Origin: Cephalopachus bancanus
Lineage: Eukaryota; Chordata; Mammalia; Primates; Tarsiidae
DNA: 64,000 nt
NCBI GenBank assembly: GCA_027257055.1
Contig: JAPVLO010000153.1
Coordinates: 1,984,001 to 2,048,000 of the forward strand
Direction of reading: 5' to 3'
Below are positions 39,276-64,000 of this stretch, in pieces. A program made the position numbers and the translations under genes. Within the stretch, counting starts at the first letter, position 1; each line of letters opens with the position of its first letter. The notes under the pieces were generated by a model. That model worked only from the letters and a program-made list of their open reading frames with translations, was not told the origin of the DNA and made no database searches.

Positions 39276-39613
39276 CCAGGACTTAATCGATTGACAACAG
39301 ACAGCTTCCTTGATTTCTGTCCTTGTTTCCAATTTAGGACCAACCAGAAAGTCAAGTATGTATTAGTAAACGATCACATAGGATTCCCATGTTCTAGCTG
39401 ACCTGCCTGCTGCTGCTTCTCCATGCTGACAACCTCCCATCAGGGTATAGCTGAAGTCTTTTTCAGCTATAAAACTTTCCTGATCCTTGGCTTTTAACTT
39501 TGAGTTTCTGCTAAACATGAGTGATAGTGGTTAACGCCCTTGCTCTAGCAAGCTAAGAATAAATAGCCTTTGTTTCTTCTCATTTAAAAAATAATAAATA
39601 AATAAATAAATAA
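39276..39613 (+). mobile_element. L1-mobilised retrocopy of an LTR-like transcript
   Basis: A ~310-bp body with a TATAAAA box (39468-39474) and an AATAAA signal (39558-39563). An A-rich tail (AAAAAATAATAAATAAAT...) starts about 22 nt after the signal. The whole block is flanked by ATAAATCATCTGTA at 39262-39275 and 39614-39627, a perfect 14-bp target duplication. Promoter-then-poly(A)-signal spacing of about 90 bp is what a retroviral LTR U3-R looks like. The best reading is the 3' end of a proviral RNA reinserted by L1 machinery. I do not recognise the LTR family, so a novel SINE or a processed copy of a cellular RNA remain possible. Confidence 0.6.
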
Positions 39614-39627
39614 ATAAATCATCTGTA

Positions 39628-40022
39628 ACTTCTGGAGAAATTAAATTTTTAAATCCTTTCTGAATTACTGAATGAATAACTTTCAAACCATATTCTCAAT
39701 TTTAAAATGCAGCATGCTTAATGATATGCCAAAAAAAGTAATTACTGTTTACTCATGTTTCCTATTGGTAATTTATGGCTAGCATCTCTTAAGGGTTTTT
39801 AATCATGAAACATTAATCGAAACTTGGTTATTGTAATAATCTTTGAATATATTCACCTGCCTCACCTCACTGTCCACAGTGACAGCTGTCTTGAATTCAG
39901 TCTCTAAAAAATTATTCGATCTCCCCTCTCCATATCACTGGCTGCTATCATTGTAAGAAAGAAGTCTTCATGCTGGATTTATATGGGAAAATATGTAAGG
40001 AATTTCTCATCCACAAACAGTT
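39628..40022. other. Anonymous AT-rich DNA
   Basis: No gene or named repeat seen. Confidence 0.35.
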
Positions 40023-40400
40023 TGTCTTAGTCTGCTTTGTGCTACTATAACAGAATACTACAGACTGGGTAATTTATAAACAATAGATCTAGATCTCATG
40101 ATTCTAGAGGCTGATAAGTTACATATCAAGGTGCTGGCATCTGGTGACGGACTTCTTGCTGTATCACCCCATAACAGATGCAGAAGGACAAGAGAGCACA
40201 CATGTGCATGAAAGAAAAGGGGTAAACCCACTTTTTAAATCAGGAACTCATTCCCTCAATAAATAACTCACTCCTGTAACAATGGCAGAGCCCTCATGAC
40301 CCAATTATTTGCCTTGTAAACATTCCATCTCTCAACACTGTTGCATTGGGAATTCACTTTCTAATACATAAAATGTAGGGGACATATTCAAACCATGGCA
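40023..40400 (-). mobile_element. MST/THE1-type MaLR solitary LTR, antisense
   Basis: Plus-strand text TGTCTTAGTCTGCTTTGTGC, ACAGACTGGGTAATTTATAA, CTTTTTAAATCAGGAACTCA, CTCATGACCCAATTATTTGC and ATTCAAACCATGGCA is the reverse complement of an MST/THE1-type LTR. About 378 bp, near full length for the family, with no internal part. Confidence 0.87.
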
Positions 40401-42670
40401 TGGTTCCAATGGAAAAATGTATTTATAATTTTGTTGCTTTGGAATTACAAACATTATAAATGGTTTCTGTATTACCCAGAAAATGAAATCAAAGTGCTTG
40501 GCAAAGGAAATGATGCTTGGGTCAACAAACCTGATCTCATTTTTTGCAATTGAAATATAAAACTCAGTCTAAGGACTCGGTTGATTTTCTCAGAGTTATA
40601 CAATTAGTTTGAAGCAAAACCTAGAAACAATTCAAGTTTCTGAACTTCAAGTTTTATGCTGTTTTTCTCTTCGTTTTTATTTCATTCATGAATTCTGCTC
40701 TGGGGGAAAAAAGCATTTTGCATATGTATTTTCTCTTAATAAAAACTGACTGTATCTTTACAATAAAAACAATTGAAAACAATAACATTGCAAATTTTGG
40801 TAAATAAAATAGAAAATCAAGAAAAATGCTACTATTTACTCTCACTATCCAGGCTGAAGAAGACAAAAATGTATTAGAGGATCTGCTGTCTTCTACTTAG
40901 AAAAGAAAGAAGATTAATTTCTCTGAATGTTATAAAGAGGACTCATCTCTACCTTGAAAGAACAACTAAAGTGCTTACTCTGGACTTTGTGACAGATTTC
41001 ACAATGCTTTCATGTTCTTTATTTGCTCATCTATCATAATAATGATTCCATCTCATTTTTCAGTGCACTGTGCCAATGTACTGGTTTTTTTTTCCCTAGA
41101 CTGTAAATTTCTTGAAGTTAGGACATGAGTCTTTCATGATGATATTAATACGTCCAAGTGTCCCTATTATGGACTTCTTGCCTAGCAAATAGTCAATAAA
41201 TGAATGTTGAATTTGACCAAACTGAATTATATTGAAAATTATTCTGTTGTTGTTGTTGTCATTTACTACAAGTAGAAATGCAAAGAAGGAGATATAATGA
41301 AAGTATCCCACTAAAAAAAAACAGGAGAGAAATGAGATTCCACGGAACAGGAGAGAAGAGAAGAGGAAAGAAGGAGACAGGAGAGGCAAAGAGGAGAGGA
41401 AAGTAAGGGAAGAAGGAAGGGAAAAAGAAAAGAGGAAAATTGAGGGTGGGAAATACAGGCATCAAAAGCACAATTACTTCTATATAAATCGCCATTTAAT
41501 ATTTCTCGCCCTTTTATATGCTAGAGTACAAGAGACTAGGCTTATTTTACGAAACTGAAAAAGCAAAGCAGCACCTAATTTCACTTTTAGTACATCTTAT
41601 AAAATCTAACACTTCTTTTTGAACAGAAGGATTGATGTCAAAGTTTAAATTAATTACACTTTACTATAAAACCATCTAAAATAAAACCATTAAAACTACA
41701 AAATTTACATTTCTAAAATGTTTGCATATTATTTTTATGCACGTGTTCTTCCATGACTTTATATTTTACATTTACTGTTTTATTCTTCTTCTTGTCTGGT
41801 AACACCACATTTGGAAACACAGCAATCCTGGGACTAGGTAGTTTCATTTGACAAGTTATATTGAAAGAAGATGGTTACTACATGCCCAGGGAGACATCTA
41901 GTTTCTTAGAAGGCTAAATTTAGGACCTATCAGAGACAAATATCTAGAAACAATATTTAACTAGTTAACACATGCCAACCTAGAAGCTTTGAGAATTAGT
42001 GTTTAGTCATGCCACTTGAATCTCAGAGAATTAATTTTGTTAGCCTAGTGTAAACAGAAAAAGAGGAAATAACGGAAAGATATAATAAGTAGCCCCTCCC
42101 AAAATGGAATAAAATGACAACAAATTAGCTGTTTTGAGGATATAGGATGTTTTCACCTATTTGCAACATTGGTTTCAATGGGCGAATGTGCTTTGTCTGA
42201 AAGGATTTTAGCAGAAAAATGTGTTTTCATTGTCTTGATAAATAAATTACAAAATCAATATAAATCAATCATCTAATTTCTCTAATCTCTATAAAATCAA
42301 ATAAATCTTTATGTACAGACTCACAGAAAAATCATTTTTCACTGCTCACAGAAATATTAAGAAAATGATTATAATGATTGCCTAAATGGCTAGTTTTTTA
42401 TTGTTGATTCTATTGTACATTGTTCTTTAAGATTCTAAGAGCACATAATTTCTAACATTGTTTTCCCTATAAGACTAAGAGTTTCAGGCTGCATCTAATT
42501 ACCCCAACACCTCTCTGACTCACTAATCTCAGCCTATTCTTCAGTGGGTGAGTAAGTCATAGTACTCAGGAAGAGCAGAGTCTGTTCTGGCCCAACCACA
42601 ACAAACTCTCTTTAGTTAACTGCTAAATTTTCACCTCTTCACTAATGGGCAATTGGGCAAGGATCTTGGC
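40401..42670. other. Intergenic DNA with a purine tract
   Basis: No gene. Contains the GA-rich tract listed separately (41347-41448). The antisense frames there (41096-41389, 41259-41495) are products of the biased composition. The rest is anonymous. Confidence 0.45.
41347..41448 (+). repeat. Polypurine (GA-rich) tract
   Basis: About 100 bp almost wholly A and G (GGAGAGAAGAGAAGAGGAAA, GAAGGAAGGGAAAAAGAAAA), with mirror-like parts. No coding signal. Confidence 0.85.
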
Positions 42671-42842
42671 CGGTGCTTCTCAGACTTTAGTGAATCTAAG
42701 AATCACCAGAGGCACACATTAAAAATGTAAATTCATTCTAATTTACCAGGTCTGAAGTGTGGCCTGGGAACTGACATTTTAAATAAGGACACCAGGTGAA
42801 TCCTATGACAAGGCACTTGTGGACAATACTGGAGAAGAAGTG
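42671..42842 (+). repeat. MER5A hAT-type DNA transposon remnant
   Basis: CGGTGCTTCTCAGACTTTAG and AGAATCACCAGAGG at the start, CTGGGAACTGACATTTTAAA and ACCAGGTGAATCCTATGACA toward the end, match the short non-autonomous MER5A with its inverted, near-palindromic ends. Confidence 0.85.
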
Positions 42843-43868
42843 ATACTGACTCAGGAACCTGAAAATGTTTTTAACCACCAGCCTGCTGAGGACCTCTGTA
42901 ATAGACACAGTGCAAAATATCTATGAAAAGAATGATTAATTCAAAGGATTAGTTAAAAACACTTGACCTTTAAATTGAAATAAGCTTTGCTAACAAAGGG
43001 AAAAAAGCCAGAAAAAAGCAGCAGCTGAAATTTGTCATGAGCCAAGCCCCCTTCTTGGGCCTTTTTAAATTTAGCCCTATAGGCAGCTAGTACCTCCTTC
43101 CCAATCTCTATCATCCACCACATTCACATGCAGCTTAGACATCTGAGAGAGTGATCATATAAATTTAGGGTTACAGGGCATTGGGACCAGATTTAGGCCC
43201 ATGCTAATAAAGCTGAAAGTGTTATGGCCAAGAAGTCTTGATAAAATATGACCTGAAAACAAAGAGAATGGAGTCAGAGAAAGTCTCCGCCTGACTAAGT
43301 CAGTGAGGGATTAGTGGGGAGGGAGGCTATGCTGCTGTCAGTTGGAAATTCCACTCAACTGCCCCTGACAGGCATTCCAATCCACTGAGCATGCCCAGTT
43401 TGTGTGAGTGACTTTCACCAAGTAGAACAAACAAGATCACCCTAAAGGCTTTACCAACACCAAGCCAGTAAAGTAACCAGTGAAAGCCATTCTCAAATTT
43501 GTGACCAATGGACCCAAGTTTCGGGAGAGGAACTCTCTTGGTCTACAACAATGGTTTGAGTTCCAGTCTCTAATTTCTTCCTTCTCAAATACTCTGATCT
43601 CCACCCAAGGGACAATATTCGATGAGATGCGGCCATTTTGTTGGTTAGCAGGCGTTCAGAAGCAAGAAAATGTCATAGTGGTAGAATACAGCATCATCCT
43701 CAACAGCAAGCCCATCGCTGGAAGCTCCCAGATCATTGTACCAATCAAGTGAAGGAGGGACTTTCATTTAGAAAATCTTATGTGAACCTTATTTGAGAAA
43801 CGTGCTAGCCTGCCTCTTTGATTCTTTAGCCTTACTATTTCTGATACTTTGGTGCTACTGCCTTTTAG
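42843..43868. other. Region immediately upstream of MROH2B
   Basis: No repeat recognised. Contains an open stretch between stops at 43477-43752 (about 90 codons, beginning at a GTG and not an ATG) that I cannot assign. This may include promoter or untranslated exon sequence, but I see no TATA box or CpG island that would fix a start site. Confidence 0.45.
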
Positions 43869-43889
43869 GGAGCCTGAAGCAGCCAAGAC

Positions 43890-62980
<19,091 letters not shown>

Positions 62981-63394
62981 TAGTTTTTTGATGTTTCACC
63001 TAGAAGAAGTACATTGTGATACTCAGTTTCCAACAGATAGTGATTCCTCAAAAACAGATATTTAATTAATTAAGATAATGAATATAAAATTAGCCTATAT
63101 AGAGATAGTACATGACAGTTTATAAACATCTTAATATATTATTTCTCTTCTTCCCCTAACACATCTAGAAATACAAAGTAGTGAGTGGTAGTTCTAACGC
63201 AGTCAATGCCAATTCATCTGGAAGGTGTTAGAAACAGCCATTCTTAGTCCTCACTGAAGACCTAATTAATCTGAAATTAAAGAGGAAGAGCTTAGACTCT
63301 ACTCTGTAGTAGACACAAGTACATAGCACAGTCAGAAGACAATCAACAGACCACCCCCATTTAAGTGGGTTAGAGGCTTCATCTAGCTTGTCAT

Positions 63395-63555
63395 ATGATT
63401 CTGGAGTGATCTGGGATGTTTACTTAAAATGCAGATTTCCAGGTCACATACCAGACCTACTGCATCAGCATATCTGGATATGGGGCCTGTAATCAATCAA
63501 ATAAATTCCAATATTTCTGATACATACTAAAGTATCTGAGATAGAAGTCTATGGC
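63395..63555 (-). repeat. MER5A/B-type hAT remnant, intron 13
   Basis: TGGGATGTTTACTTAAAATG, CAGATTTCCAGGTCACATAC, CAGACCTACTGCATCAGCAT and TACATACTAAAGTATCTGAG fit a MER5-type element. Orientation uncertain because of its near-palindromic form. Confidence 0.7.
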
Positions 63556-64000
63556 CAAACTCTAACGGTCCTGGCATGCTGAAACCTACCTTGTAGTTGA
63601 TAAACCAATGAAAATTTTAAGCAAGGGATAAACATTTAAAATAATAATGGTAGAAAATCTGTGGATTGACACATGGATAGACTAAGAACAAAGAGACGTA
63701 TATCAGATCAAAAACAACTCACAGGAACTAGAACAATGTCATTAAAGTAGGAAGGAAATATCAAGAATTAGGTTTGGTGACCAAATATAGATGACAGGGA
63801 AGAGGAAAGAGTACAAGTTGGCACCAAGGTTTTCATTAGGACGGGGGAGTTTTCAAAGGGACATGAAACATACTGACTCAAGAAACTGTTGATGTTTCAG
63901 GCCTCCAGAGCAGAAAGATCAGAGCCTGGCACACATAAAGTGATAGTAGCCCATTCAGTATCCTCTCTCAATCATTCTTGCCTAGAACATTTGCACTCCA
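63556..64000. other. MROH2B intron 13, anonymous part
   Basis: No exon or repeat recognised up to the window edge. Confidence 0.4.

Overview
This window is nuclear DNA from a primate, most likely a strepsirrhine (lemur or galago lineage). Three things point there. (1) It carries many 7SL-derived dimeric Alus. Beside a few old AluJ-type copies there are young ones with a non-human diagnostic body: a GCCGGGCTCGG start, 'ATCCCGCGCCTTTGGG', 'CTCATCTCTACAATAAATCA' before the second monomer, and a GACTCCAACTC end. (2) The youngest L1s end in a 3' UTR unlike human L1: a GGCAGTAGTGGGAAACTGCC unit, G-rich tracts, then 'CTGTACCCCACA' and an A-rich tail. (3) The only cellular protein gene recognised is a mammalian MROH-family gene with GT-AG introns. 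The species call is inference.

Layout. 1-4506: an L1 with degraded ORF2 and a doubled 3' end. 4.5-13.4 kb: mostly anonymous sequence with an antisense ERV-L pol remnant (about 6.96-8.5 kb), an MLT1 LTR, L1 3' ends and a 7SL RNA pseudogene (12645-12901). 13.4-22.3 kb: an old L1M torn open by a younger L1 (itself hit by an Alu), a short L1 3' end, a solitary LTR and another Alu. 22.9-25.07 kb: a twin-primed (inverted) L1 that may carry about 0.58 kb of 3'-transduced DNA. 25-43.8 kb: gene-poor DNA with MIRs, Alus, L1 pieces, an MST/THE1-type LTR, a MER5A and a polyadenylated LTR retrocopy at 39.3-39.6 kb.

43.87-62.88 kb holds the 5' part of one plus-strand gene, identified as MROH2B (HEAT-repeat protein). 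Thirteen coding exons give 448 uninterrupted codons when joined at GT-AG sites, and the gene runs off the right edge. Its introns hold at least eight Alus, two MaLR LTR copies and one recent antisense L1 3' end with a perfect 15-bp target duplication. No RNA gene that looks functional, CRISPR array or second cellular gene was found. The roughly 44 kb upstream of MROH2B reads as intergenic.

I found no new multi-gene biological system. The unusual content is in retrotransposon biology: tandem 3' ends on L1s, a repeated hairpin-forming G-rich unit in their 3' UTR, a twin-priming inversion with candidate 3' transduction, an L1-mobilised proviral 3' LTR transcript, and a free right-arm Alu.
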